Shown here: piece by piece, positions 13,201 through 21,745 of the stretch
Layout: each line of letters opens with the position of its first letter
Position numbering within the stretch: position 1 is the stretch's first letter
Source of the DNA: Nectonema munidae
Taxonomy: Eukaryota; Nematomorpha; Nectonematoida; Nectonematidae
Direction of reading: 5' to 3'
DNA: 64,000 nt
Assembly: GCA_030549495.1 (NCBI GenBank)
Contig: JAUIRK010000097.1
Location: 777,001 to 841,000, forward strand
Made by a program: the position numbers and the translations under genes
Notes under the pieces: model-generated
Told to the model about the DNA's origin: nothing
Database searches by the model: none
Seen by the model: the letters and a program-made list of their open reading frames with translations, nothing else

Positions 13201-16200
13201 TGTTTTGTAGCAGCGCATTTACATTCAGCAATGCTATTTCTTTACTAAGGATACGCGTTTAATAATAATAATAATCGGTTTAACTTCTATTGTCCCAGCA
13301 AGCTAGGGTTTAGCCAGAGACTACAATTATGGATGAAACAATTTATTCAGCTTTTTTCTCGGTTTTGCTCTTGCTCAATAGTCCTCTTTTTAACAGATCT
13401 TCTTCAACCACATTTTTCCAAGTAATTTTCTGCTGACCTTTGCATTTTCTCTTTGTTTTTTCTTCATGGATTTTTCTAATAAACTCTTCTTTGGGTCTTC
13501 TCATTATGTGGCCGAGCCACTTCAATCTTTGTATTTCAATTACGGAATTGATTTCAGTAACATTGCAAAGTTTTCTTAATTCTTCATTTTGACTTAAAAT
13601 TTTGTCTGCACAAAAGTTGCAGCATTCTCATTTCAGTAGTGTTTAGTTTTCTTTTTTCTGTTTCTTTTAAAGAGAGTTTTCAATATTCCAATGTTATTTA
13701 AAACTTCTCCTAAATAACAGAATTTATTAACTTTCTCTATTTCTATATTTTCTACAACTATGTTTTCTTCTTCAAGTAAGTTTAGTGGTTCCACATTTAA
13801 GCAAGTGTTGCATTTAAAATTTGACACTTTGCACAAACTGCTTTTGATATGAGTATATTTTTTATGCACCCATTTATTACAGCTTACACAAAGAATTGAG
13901 TTCCTTTTAGCTCTTTTACCGCAAACTCTACAAATTCTGAAGGATACACGTTTAAGATGACACGAAAGTATTTTTGCTCATTGGCTGAGAGAAAAGGGGA
14001 TGGAACACATGGAATGAGGCTTGATAAGGATGAGTAGTTTGTGAACAAAAAAGTACGTTTGTAAGTTGACATTCAAAATGGATTTTCTTGCCATGTCTGA
14101 TGCCATCCTGTTACGCTTTAGTGAATAATTATTACTCTGGAAATTGAACAACTGTATCCATGTCCTTAAGTCGAATTTCAAATAAGGTATCGGCAGATGG
14201 CCTAGTTTTGGGACCCTAGGGTCGGGATTTATTTATCCCTAGGATGCGAAACCGCCAACTAAAAATCGATTTTCTTTTTAATCATTGCTTTTTAGATAGA
14301 CAATTAGACAGAATGTATGACACCATTTATTTCATTTGTTATTTTCATTTGTCTAATTATGATATTTGATAAATCTGGCATTTCAATGTAGATGTACCAA
14401 TGGCAAATAGGTTCTATAGTGCTCATTGCAAATTTTTAACTATTGATTACGCTTTGAATTCAAAAAATGTACCAAATGTTAATAGTAATTAAAAATGTTT
14501 CTTCGAGATATTTTATTTCGTTCTTGAATACGTGCACTTATATCTAAAGAGAAAAGAAACTCATGCGTATGTATTTGTACACCTAGCAAAAAACATCAAA
14601 TGCTAAATTAATACTTGTTCACGTTAAAAAAAAATTGAATAATTTAATTTTCTAAAATTAGAAATATAAACTACTCTTATACTTTACTGTGAAACGGTAG
14701 TTTCATTATTACGGGTAGAACAAACTCGATAGCCTTGGTTGGCTCTTGTTCTTGGAGAAAATAACTCCGATTCCAAATACCACTGCCTTGTGGGTTTAGT
14801 ACTTGATTGTATAAAGGCTAAAGAATTCTAGTACTGAATACAAAGACTAGTTGGCGCCAGGAAGGGCATCCGGTCATAAAAATCGCGCTCCACTATAACA
14901 TTATGCAACAACAACTCAAAGAATGAAATGGCGTAGTTGTTGCAGGAAACTGGTTGACCCCGACTCTTTGGGAATAATAACCAGGCCTCGAAGGCAAAAT
15001 GGATGATGATGATGATACTTTACTGTGAACAATAGCATTTCAAGTTCATTTTTTTAGTTTTCAACCAAAAGTTTGATAGTATAAAGTCCTTTTTTCAGAA
15101 ACCCTTTTATGAGTGTGGCAGAAATGTCCATCGTATCTCTCTAAAGAGGTCATTCTTTATGAATAATGGTGAGTATTATAATACCAATAAAATATAAAGG
15201 AGCCCGAAATAACAGTCAAATTTACTGATTCCAATTATCAGTAAAAATGACCAGCTCCGCATCTCTCTCTAATCACTAAGCTCCATTGTGCCTTCTCGGT
15301 AAAAACACTCCCTGTTACCTTTTCCTAATCTTTGTACCTAGCTCTGATCTCAGTGTCTGATTCAGAGGCGATGGGGCAATCGCTGTCCTAATTTTTCAGC
15401 ATGGCAGTGTATAGTTAAATCTGAAATAGTTTTATTTTGTGATAGAGGAGTTGTATTACAGATCCTCCACATGCTATGAGTAAATGTTCCTTGTGTAATG
15501 CTAGTAATACTCTAGACAGGCTTCTTCAACGCAGGGCCCTATTACCTTTCATCAGACTTCAAAGCTCAAAGGTTTTTGAATTGAAGGAAAAAAACAACAA
15601 ATATCTTACTGATATACTCATTTTAATATATTGTGCTTCTATTTATATATATTGCATGATTTTACTCTTCAAAATTTTTTAGGGCCTAGTGTTAATTTTA
15701 ATAAAATTTTGGGCCCGCGTGTAAAAAATATTGAAGAGCCCTGGTCTAGGCATTCATTTTAATTGTTTTGCATATAGAAAATCCAGAAAACAATGTTATA
15801 AAAACCCCTTGGATTATTTATCTTCTAGATCCTCCTGAATTCTCTCACCACTTTTCTTCTAGTTTTTGCATTCGCTTTTTAATCTTTTTTTTATCACACA
15901 TCATCTAGGTATTATTTACTATTTCTATCATTGTAGATTATAATTTTATTCACTTTAAACTTGTGTGACGTGGTTCATTTAGTAGAATCTAGATTTATGG
16001 ATTTGCATTGTACAGGTCGAAACTCACCGAATGTAAGCATTACTTTTGTGAAAATTAACTCACTTAACCCATTTAATACCAATGTTCCCAAAGAAAGGAC
16101 AATTGAACTCTTATTTTATGTAAAATTAAATAGGAATTACTAACATTTTCTGCCTTCCCTTTGAAAACATTGGTTTAAAGGCGTTAAAACGATTATTAAA

Positions 16201-16885
16201 AAAAATAAAGTTTATATCCTTTGATATAATTCATGTTTCTAAATAAAGTAACTTGATTTTACTGTATCTAGTTTGTTGTAGGATAATTTTTAAAACTTGT
16301 ATAAAACGTATATTCATTTTTGATATGAAAGTTTTCATTAAATAATATTATTTTAATTTAATCTATTTAAATCTTGATGAGGGAGTTTTTTTGTTTATTT
16401 ATTGTTTAATATACTGAAATTAGTAAAACTTTGGCATTTAATATATAATTTTGATTCTTGGCGACTCTATTTGTAATATTACAAAGTGTGAGGAAACACT
16501 ATACAAGTACTTTTGCATTATATCGAAAAATAAATGTTTTTTTATAAATTTGCTTTAGATAAAAGTAAAAAAACAGAGAAACCCACAGCTTCTTCCATTT
16601 TGGACGAACTTTTCATAAAAACGAAGTCTGCGCCCTCTGTTTACTGGAAACCGTTGTCACTCGAAGATGTAAGGATCTCCTTACAACTCATCAACACCAC
16701 GTATATTTATTTGTTTCTTTTTATCATAGATTGAAAAGCGAAACGCTGAAATTCTCAAAAGAGAGGAAGATAGAAGGCTAAGGATTGAGCATAATATTAG
16801 CCATATGCCACGTGATAAGGAGCATGCAGAAACTTCTCGAAAGTCGGATCGAAGAAAAATACCAATTGAAGCATTGAAAACATAG
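1135..16885 (+). CDS. ACIN1: Acinus (apoptotic chromatin condensation inducer), C-terminal part, ten exons, partial at the 5' side
   Basis: Acinus is the scaffold of the nuclear ASAP complex with RNPS1 and SAP18, which associates with the exon junction complex and affects splicing. The exons join as 1135-1226, 1281-1388, 3129-3236, 3296-3496, 5080-5186, 10831-10900, 12553-12795, 12971-13163, 16559-16668 and 16730-16885. All junctions are GT-AG and phase-consistent, giving about 462 codons plus a stop. Diagnostic stretches are PSPPR followed by the RRM ([43 protein letters not shown]), an Arg/Ser run ([13 protein letters not shown]), and the RNPS1-SAP18-binding motif ([17 protein letters not shown]). 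These match vertebrate Acinus ([43 protein letters not shown]). The SAP domain and N-terminus are not in the window. After the RSB motif only about 50 charged residues remain, shorter than the long RE/RD tail of mammalian Acinus. Identity is firm; the middle exons are less certain because that region is poorly conserved. Confidence 0.9.
1281..1388 (+). CDS. ACIN1: Acinus exon: RRM core
   Basis: Acceptor CTTTTCTTAG, donor GTAAGG; 36 codons, phase 0 at both ends. It begins [19 protein letters not shown] and ends [13 protein letters not shown], the helix-1 and RNP1-equivalent region. The sequence FWIDKIKS is almost unique to Acinus RRMs. Confidence 0.93.
1575..1740. repeat. Short dispersed repeat, GTCTGC-box family, copy 1
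   Basis: Shares an ordered series of short blocks with copies at 22058-22200 and 48490-48610: TGAAAnTCG(T/G)CTGC, a central TATAAAATTTCATT-like stretch, then CTTCAAAATcCTGGTC. It is diverged and its ends are unclear. It lies in the Acinus intron after 1388. Confidence 0.4.
2399..2414. repeat. (CA)n microsatellite
   Basis: About eight CA units in an Acinus intron. Confidence 0.9.
3002..3075 (+). mobile_element. pogo/Tigger-like terminal repeat remnant
   Basis: Starts ACAGTGCAATCTCCCTATAT and continues TGAACACTCTTTGGAC, with the partly inverted TGTGTTCACTATTAAGAGG following. The CAGTGnAATCTCCCTATA start is typical of pogo-class termini. There is no coding content. Confidence 0.3.
3129..3236 (+). 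CDS. ACIN1: Acinus exon: C-terminal half of the RRM
   Basis: Acceptor TTTATTTAG; 36 codons, phase 0 at both ends. It encodes [27 protein letters not shown] and RVDFITQEK, matching the Acinus run [20 protein letters not shown]. The donor GTCTTT is a weak match to consensus, but reading on meets a stop within eight codons, and the 59-bp intron it implies ends in a good CTTAG acceptor at 3295. Confidence 0.88.
3296..3496 (+). CDS. ACIN1: Acinus exon: linker after the RRM
   Basis: Acceptor CACTTAG, donor GTAAAG; 67 codons, phase 0 at both ends. It begins [20 protein letters not shown] and is rich in Ser, Asn and Lys, ending SSKNR. There is no domain here, as expected for the disordered linker between the RRM and the RSB motif. 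The first ATG is an internal Met, not a start. Confidence 0.72.
4399..4551 (+). mobile_element. Possible CENP-B/pogo-type HTH transposase N-terminal fragment
   Basis: An open frame of 50 codons starting at ATG includes [16 protein letters not shown] and [18 protein letters not shown]. The LEKxYEIIxYL pattern followed by a second helix resembles the Psq/CENP-B helix-turn-helix at the start of pogo/Tigger transposases. Coding-like sequence continues for a short way past the stop. No DDE domain follows. It lies in an Acinus intron near pogo-like ends at 787 and 3002. Confidence 0.3.
4883..4966 (+). CDS. Exon-like segment in an Acinus intron, not compatible with the main phase chain
   Basis: Flanked by a good acceptor (TTTCTTGAACAG) and donor (GTAATA). 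It is 84 bp, a multiple of three, yet in the phase set by its neighbours it contains a TAA near its end. In another frame it reads as hydrophilic sequence starting [19 protein letters not shown]. It could be a poison cassette, an exon using a shifted acceptor (4885) with a downstream donor (GTGCGA at 4984), or chance. The flanking exons join correctly without it. Confidence 0.3.
5080..5186 (+). CDS. ACIN1: Acinus exon: charged linker
   Basis: Acceptor TATTTTTTTAG, donor GTAAAT; phase 0 in, phase 2 out. It encodes [20 protein letters not shown] and on to NTNKKK, a Lys/Glu/Asn-rich stretch. The only open phase agrees with the exons on both sides, which is the main support. Confidence 0.65.
5461..5595 (-). 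mobile_element. tRNA-derived SINE, copy 1
   Basis: Read on the minus strand it has an A-box-like TTGGTTAGATGCTGG, then AACTCAAGGTCTTGGGTTCG with an intact B-box (GGTTCGATCCC), then a tRNA-unrelated body ending TGTGCTTTCTCGATGAAAAC. The same order recurs at 21194, 49482 and 57443, with partial copies at 15281 and 60490. It is not a tRNA gene, since no cloverleaf closes around the boxes. It lies in an Acinus intron. Confidence 0.75.
6720..8190 (-). mobile_element. piggyBac (PGBD4-like) transposase relic
   Basis: Minus-strand translation shows, in order: an acidic Ser/Asp-rich N-terminus ([15 protein letters not shown], about 8000-8160); the stretch [13 protein letters not shown]; the catalytic-core signature [17 protein letters not shown] with [20 protein letters not shown] (7224-7500); [18 protein letters not shown]; and near 6720-6800 the C-terminal cysteine-rich zinc domain [26 protein letters not shown]. 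Family order and spacing are right for piggyBac. Several frame changes and stops break it, so it is inactive. Clear TTAA-flanked ends were not identified. It sits in the large Acinus intron, antisense to the gene. Confidence 0.88.
8520..8763. repeat. Three tandem copies of a 73-93 bp unit
   Basis: Copies start at 8520, 8593 and 8686, each with GTTATGATGCGTATATATAT and then TTTTAGGTACCAAAACATAT. Copies differ by one or two bases in the shared part; the second has an extra segment of about 20 bp at its end. It lies just upstream (in transposase orientation) of the piggyBac relic. Confidence 0.9.
9764..9791 (-). mobile_element. Tc1/pogo-like terminal repeat remnant
   Basis: On the minus strand it reads CACAGTGGAACCTCGGTTTG then CGAAC, a classic CAGTGGAACCTCGGTT transposon end. 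No partner end or coding sequence was found nearby. Confidence 0.4.
10014..10165 (+). mobile_element. Severely 5'-truncated LINE (or LINE-mobilised) tail with target-site duplication
   Basis: A G+C-richer insert (10025-10154) containing CCTCAGTCAGCCAATTGCTC and CTGTCGACACCCAGATGAC ends in an (AAC)n tail. It is flanked by a perfect 11-bp direct repeat, ACTAGAGGTAG, at 10014-10024 and 10155-10165. The tandem-triplet tail plus target-site duplication is the signature of target-primed reverse transcription. The same (AAC)n tail type ends the LINE at 55,554. Confidence 0.85.
10200..10800 (-). pseudogene. Unidentified coding-like relic
   Basis: Minus-strand translation gives protein-like stretches in shifting frames, such as [38 protein letters not shown] and [16 protein letters not shown] do not recognise the family; a decayed DNA-transposon protein is the likeliest explanation given the setting. 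It ends just before the Acinus exon at 10831. Confidence 0.3.
10831..10900 (+). CDS. ACIN1: Acinus exon: Arg/Glu/Ser-rich segment
   Basis: Acceptor TTTTTCTTAG, donor GTAAGC; phase 2 in, phase 0 out. It encodes YIERDERE(K)NRREVRRRS then RSREK, the RE/RS-type stretch that precedes the RSB motif in Acinus. It is separated from the previous exon by a 5.6-kb intron holding the piggyBac relic. Confidence 0.8.
12553..12795 (+). CDS. ACIN1: Acinus exon: charged, low-complexity linker
   Basis: Acceptor TTTATTTTCTAG, donor GTATTT; 81 codons, phase 0 at both ends. It encodes hydrophilic sequence such as [20 protein letters not shown] and [18 protein letters not shown]. No fold is expected. Clean splice sites and a long stop-free frame in A+T-rich DNA support it. 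Confidence 0.75.
12971..13163 (+). CDS. ACIN1: Acinus exon: linker
   Basis: Acceptor TTTTGATTTTAG, donor GTAGTT; phase 0 in, phase 1 out, matching the phase-1 acceptor at 16559. It encodes [20 protein letters not shown] through [20 protein letters not shown]. It is an alternative to the 15099-15168 segment, which has the same entry and exit phases. Confidence 0.7.
13262..13935 (-). mobile_element. Non-LTR retrotransposon (LINE), 3' end of the RT open reading frame, 5'-truncated
   Basis: Minus-strand translation gives [20 protein letters not shown] with [11 protein letters not shown], then [18 protein letters not shown], then [25 protein letters not shown] and the C-terminal [18 protein letters not shown]. 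The CxxCxxWVH, FCYLG and RLxWLGHxxR landmarks occur in this order near the C-terminus of many LINE polyproteins. The 3' end is an (ATT)n tail, seen as AATAATAATAAT on the plus strand at 13262-13275. At least one frameshift lies between the FCYLG and WLGH parts. Confidence 0.82.
14720..15017 (+). mobile_element. LINE 3' untranslated end with (GAT)n tail
   Basis: Contains GGCGCCAGGAAGGGCATCCG followed by GTCATAAAAAT, a sequence common in LINE 3' ends of invertebrates, and terminates in a (GAT)n run at about 15002-15017. No open frame of note. It lies in an Acinus intron just before the alternative exon-like segment. Confidence 0.6.
15099..15168 (+). CDS. Possible alternative Acinus exon
   Basis: Acceptor TCCTTTTTTCAG and a strong donor GTGAGT enclose 70 bp reading [19 protein letters not shown] then MNN. 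It enters in phase 0 and leaves in phase 1, exactly like exon 12971-13163, so it could replace but not follow that exon; after it, the frame meets TGA. Either a mutually exclusive exon or a chance match. Confidence 0.35.
15281..15345 (+). mobile_element. tRNA-derived SINE, 3' fragment
   Basis: Contains TTGTGCCTTCTCGGTAAAAA and TGTTACCTTT, matching the tail part of the SINE copies at 5461 and 57443. The tRNA-like head is absent. Confidence 0.5.
15517..15743. mobile_element. Non-autonomous hAT-like element (MITE)
   Basis: Starts CAGGCTTCTTCAACG and ends ATTGAAGAGCCCTG, an imperfect inverted pair of the CAGGG(C)TCTTCAA type; internal GGGCCC sites are also mirrored near both ends. Flanking 8-mers CTCTAGAC and GTCTAGGC match at six of eight positions, suggesting an aged 8-bp target duplication offset by one base. 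Confidence 0.5.
16064..16187. mobile_element. TTAA-flanked MITE (piggyBac-type), copy in an Acinus intron
   Basis: Bounded by TTAA at 16064-16067 and 16184-16187. Left end CCCATTTAATACCAATGTTC is mirrored by the right end AACATTGGTTTAAAGGCG, with an inner pair CAAAGAAAGG and CCTTCCCTTTG. The end sequence matches the copies at 24745 and 28012 (CCCATTTAAGACCA). Confidence 0.6.
16559..16668 (+). CDS. ACIN1: Acinus exon: RNPS1-SAP18-binding (RSB) motif
   Basis: Acceptor ATTTGCTTTAG, donor GTAAGG; phase 1 in, phase 0 out. It encodes [13 protein letters not shown] and then [24 protein letters not shown]. This corresponds to the Acinus motif [20 protein letters not shown] that nucleates the ASAP complex. 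It is the strongest evidence after the RRM. Confidence 0.92.
16730..16885 (+). CDS. ACIN1: Acinus last exon with stop codon
   Basis: Acceptor TTTTTATCATAG; phase 0 in. It encodes [20 protein letters not shown], then a Lys/Arg/His-rich tail ending KIPIEALKT and TAG. The charged helix after the RSB motif is as in other Acinus proteins, but the tail is short. Confidence 0.88.
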   Translation: MEKRNAEILKREEDRRLRIEHNISHMPRDKEHAETSRKSDRRKIPIEALKT

Positions 16886-17155
16886 ACAAGTATATCCTTT
16901 TAAATTTCCTTTACGATATCTCAAAATTTCTTTCTTTTACTTTTAAATCCTTGAACTTCTTTCAAAAATGCTTGAGAAATTATAAAATTAATAATTTGAA
17001 GGTGTCATTAAAATGAAAATTTTGGAATATCCCAGATATAAAATTCTTCCTGTTCTAATTATAATCCTTTTAGAAATTTAAAATGTATGTAAATTATTTA
17101 TTGAAATAATTCTCCTTTACTAACAATTAAGTTAAAGTGTTTAACAAGATAAGTG

Positions 17156-17161
17156 AATAAA
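17156..17161 (+). terminator. Candidate polyadenylation signal of Acinus
   Basis: AATAAA about 270 bp after the Acinus stop codon, followed by A+T-rich DNA. It is the first canonical hexamer after the stop. Confidence 0.5.
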
Positions 17162-17199
17162 ATTAAAAAATGTCAGTATGTTAATTAAATGTAATATTG

Positions 17200-19140
17200 G
17201 TTAATAAAAATTTGATGTGTAGATGATAATACTCATTCTTCAGTTGAGTGAATTAGTTCGAATACTGGATATAGAAATAATTATACCCATAAGTGATAAT
17301 GTCTCTTATTCACAGCATTAAAATGAAAAAGATATTTATATATGCAGTAATTCTTTTTGAATGCTGTAATTAACAAGTGCGTGAGTAACTCCTGTTCATT
17401 AAGAATGTAACATATAAATTAAAAACGGCAAACGCCAATACCTGTTGAAACTTAATAGTTTTTCATCTTTGTTATGGCTGCCTACTCTCTTCACAATCTT
17501 TTATCTAGGATCAATAATTCAATATCGATTCTCAAGACATTCAAACGATTTCTTTCCTGAATTAATCTAAAACAACAATCCTATTTAACCTTTTTTATCA
17601 ACCTTAATTATTTTTAAAAGTTTTCCCGAATATGACAAATTATATTACTTCTAGAGTTACTTCTAGGGAAATAACTCGCTAAAAACCTTTAAAACAATAG
17701 AAATCTCAATATTTTGAATGTAAAGAAAAAGTGTTACTTATTGTATACAAAAATGTTTTTGACTGAGAAATCTTGCACTTGTATCCAACATAAGCAAAAA
17801 GCTTCAAGTCCTAAGTTTTGAAACATAGACTAGAGTCGAACATATCACTAAATCTTTGTCAACGCTTCTTATGAGATTTGTTATTGCTGGCTTTGCATCC
17901 AGATCAACTACATCTGTTTAAATCGTTCTTGATTCCAATTCTCTAATTTGGAGTAATTCAAAAACATTAAACTATTTCAACTAATTTATTTTTAGGGAAA
18001 AGTTGTGTAATCTTTACACATTACCTTTTCTTGACAAGATGATTCTTTTGTATAAACTCCTTCATTCTTTCTAATTATTGTATGGACGATTTCCACAAAC
18101 AACATCATACATCCTTCTCTCCTTAGTGTCTATCTGTAAGCTTATCTACGTTTTGTGCGTCTATCAGCGTTATCATCCCCCTTCCCCATCTTGGAATTGA
18201 ATTCTTCAATTCTTCATCATCATCACCATACTTTCAAATTTCATTATAAATAATAGCGTAAGTTTTTATATATTAATTTCTTTTACTTTTCATTTACTTA
18301 TCTTTATTTATTTCTTTATATTCCTGTATATTTATAGATTATATATCCTTTACTTCTATTCCAATATTTTTTTTTTATTTTTTTTAATCCTATTTATATT
18401 TATGTGTAATTATTAGATATTTTAGTTTTTGACCGATTGATTTTTCTCACTTCTGTAGTAATGTTCTTATAAATGTTCCAGCAATAAATTTTTTGTCTAC
18501 TATCTTATCACCTCCACTCATGTCTATTGATTTGTGCTAATTTTCATAATAAAGTTGACATTATTTGTTTATTTTTGATTTTTTTATTTCTCATAAAGTT
18601 TTATGTTTTTAAAATCTTTTTATAAATTCAAGAATAACCACTCTCCTTTTCTTCAAAATTCGAGAGTGTTTGAATTGATCAAAAATTAGGCGCTTATTGA
18701 TTTTATTTATTTCAAAATACTATAAATTTTATCTAACCCTAAGAGGTTGGACATATTCTTGCTGCTACAATTTACCTAAAATACTCCTTTATATTTCTCA
18801 AAATATTTTCTTCAAAATGACTATTTGGTCATTGAAATCAAAGTTAATTAAACACTTTAAATATTTTCTATTGATGTTTTAGAAAAATGTTTACAAATAT
18901 CGATATATTGTTCATTTATTTGGTTATAACAGGGGAAATTCAGAGAATTTTATAAGATGTTTAGAACATTGATATGGATTTGAAAAAAATCACGAGGTGT
19001 GGGGTTTCTTAGCTAATTCTTTATGTATTTTGCGCGCTGATTCCAAAAATGCCATTCACTTTTCCCAAAGATTTTTATGCTTTTGAAATTATGAAAAAAT
19101 CGAAATTCTTAAATATGTCAAAATTTTATGCAAAATATAT
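17200..19140. other. A+T-rich intergenic DNA
   Basis: I see no supported gene or repeat. Pyrimidine-rich stretches at about 18,000-18,500 lack open frames of note. Confidence 0.5.
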
Positions 19141-19149
19141 TATAAGAAA

Positions 19150-19590
19150 TGTCTGAAATTCTGTAGTTGCCAAGAAAATTGAGGACAATAGACTTAAAAA
19201 CATGCCAGTCTTCTCATTTACATCCATGCTGCAATCAAACTTGGGATCTTTGAAAAACTCTCTATTTCTGAATTCACCTTTGCCTCACAGACTTTTGCAA
19301 ATTCTTCTTTGAAAGACTGGCTTTTTTTGTCCAGTGGGAACTTGGAGTAATTTTTTTAAGTTTCCAGTCACGTTGGATATAGTGCTGCTTGTTTCTTCGA
19401 TTATCCCACAGACAGAAGAAACTTCTTTCATGTTGGTCCAACGCCTCAGGTTTTCACCACATGTTTTTACAGCATATTTGAGGGGCAAAAGCTTTATCCT
19501 TGTCCAAATTATGCATGATATAAGTTTTTGATTAGGGAAGTAATGGTGCATTGTCCATCTCTCACTATTACACAAGCGCACACAAACCAT
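19150..19590 (-). pseudogene. Unidentified coding-like relic
   Basis: A 101-codon minus-strand frame (19285-19590) includes LKYAVKTCGENLRRWTNMKE and GNLKKLLQVPTGQKKPVF. Protein-like sequence continues in the next frame as SFKEEFAKVCEAKVNSEIES. The W-rich, Lys-rich layout recalls uncharacterised mobile-element-associated proteins of invertebrates, but I cannot name a family. Confidence 0.3.
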
Positions 19591-20537
19591 ATCCTGATGG
19601 GGTCATTCTTGCACTTTCGATTTATGATTAAATGTACAACTCTGTAAGAAGAAGAAAAAATATGCGTGTGTAAGAGAGAGACTCGCATACTCCTACTTTT
19701 TTGAAGTCTCAGGAGACACTGACTAAGGGTCTATACTTTAGAGGCACATCAGGGAAGTTGCTAATGGATGCCATGTACTACCAGATGAAAAAAAAATATA
19801 TGTAAAATACACGGACATATATTCTTTTCCCTTATGTCGCGGCGGACATTTAAATGGGCGGCGAGCATGTGGGTGTATTTAAATGCATCGTAAGGGCATT
19901 AAAACTGACCGAAATATTTTCTATGAGGCTTGCCAATGTCTCGGATGATTTCAAATAACACAAAATGTTGACCTGTTTTTTTGAGATCAGCATGAAAAAT
20001 ACACACTGAAAAGCTTAATAATACATAAACCTCAAAAACTATACTGGGCGACGCAATATATACTCATATAGTTGCTATCCACAGAGCAATGGAAGGAAAG
20101 AGATTTGCAGCACAGATAATAACTGCTCTAAAAGCAAAACGACAAAAATTGAAAGAAGATGCAAATCATTGATCTGTTCTTGCAAAACTAAATATTTTTA
20201 CACTTACCATATTACTGTTATATTTTCGGTAATACCTTTCGACTTGAAAAGACATGCAGACTTTTCAAGATTTTAGAATTATATTATTTTCAAGGTAACT
20301 TATTCTACAGTGAAGTGTATTCCGTCTCTAACAGATTTTTGAAATTGCTTTGGTTATTTTGGTCTTTTGTTCAGATTTACCCTTTTGTAATAATAATAAA
20401 TGTATCTTTTGCTCCCAGCATCAGAACATAATGTTTGTATTTTCCATCGGTTCAAGGCTTTTTATGGAATTTAAGTGAGTTCAAAACATTATGTCGAACA
20501 TTTCAAGGAATTTAGTATATATGTAGGAACGGGGTAT

Positions 20538-20619
20538 CAGGGGCACACATCCGGGACCAGTAATTTTGAAAATTACAAAAAAATTTCGCTCCGAATAATT
20601 TTGAGGATGTGCGCCCCTG
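20538..20619. mobile_element. 82-bp hAT-type MITE with perfect 8-bp target-site duplication
   Basis: Ends CAGGGGCACACATCC (20538-20552) and GGATGTGCGCCCCTG (20605-20619) are inverted repeats with one mismatch in 15. The 8-mer CGGGGTAT flanks the element on both sides (20530-20537 and 20620-20627). A CAGGG terminus plus 8-bp duplication is diagnostic of the hAT superfamily. Confidence 0.88.
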
Positions 20620-21193
20620 CGGGGTATCCCTCGATTCAGCTGTGGTAAAGACCTTCTTACAAAATAATGTAAGTTGTTTTCATATCTACTTAGAACTAAT
20701 CCTTGATTTTTAGACAATTTTCCTTAAAACCTTTCTTTTTTAGAAAATTTTTTCAGCTAAAAAAAGAACAAACATCAATTAACTATACAATAATTTACTT
20801 TTAATATATTATTTTCTTTCAAAATATAGTCTTGACCGTGTATTCCTGTTTTTTTAAAATATATCTTATGTTGAGCACAAGAAGTAGAGCTTTCCGTTGA
20901 TGACGTTTATTCTTTAAATAAATCTAAGATAAGATGATTAAACATATCGGTGTTGTCTGTCAATAATTATGAGAAGAAATACCAATTTAAGACAAACTGA
21001 AATATTTGACATTTTTACTGATCTCCCTTCTGGCCTTAAAGTCCATGTATCTTTTCTTTTTGTTTCTACGATTATAGCATTATCAAAAGGTATATTTTTC
21101 AAATTTTAAAGTTCAAAAATGCAAACAGTTAAAAATTGTAAATTTACTTCATTTCTGCTTAGCTTACTGTATATCATCGAATAATAAATTAAA

Positions 21194-21290
21194 GGTGCGT
21201 GAGTAATGCTGGATTCGATTACTCAAGGTTTGCCTTCTCGATGAAAACCATACCCTTTGCCTAATAAACTTTACGCTAGCTAAACACATC
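21194..21290 (+). mobile_element. tRNA-derived SINE, internally deleted copy
   Basis: GTGCGTGAGTAATGCTGGAT and TTCGATTACTCAAGGT match the head of the SINE, then jump to TTTGCCTTCTCGATGAAAAC of its tail. The B-box region is missing. Confidence 0.6.
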
Positions 21291-21639
21291 TTTTTATTAT
21301 CAGATATTCATTAGAGCCATGGCATTCGAATGAAATATCAATTTTTATTTTATTACATTAGACTTGTCAGAATATACAACATATGTATGAACAATGAATA
21401 GCAACAGCAGCAAAAAAGATATTTGAAAATACAGAAAAAATTCTCGTTTTGACATATTAGGCTCTGTAAAATTCATCAAAAATAAAAACTCGATTTATTT
21501 TTGTCATATAAAAGCTTTTCTTCATGTGAAAACGCTGATAAAAATTTTAAATCCTATCACATGCAATATACACTTTATTTTATTAATTTAAGGATATTTA
21601 AAATTTTGGGTCTTTTAGTTTTTTTTAGACGGCCACATC

Positions 21640-21745
21640 AAGTAATCACCATTTCATCTGCCTTTTATAGTTATGTCCTGGTTGCTATAATATTAATAAA
21701 TAAATATAATTAACTATAAAAGGCAAACGAAATGGTGATTACTTT
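21640..21745. repeat. Foldback element / long hairpin
   Basis: AAGTAATCACCATTTCATCT followed by GCCTTTTATAGTTAT (21640-21673) is mirrored at 21710-21745 by TAACTATAAAAGGCAAACGA followed by AATGGTGATTACTTTA. Arms of about 35 bp have a few mismatches and a spacer of about 35 bp. No obvious coding content. Confidence 0.8.
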
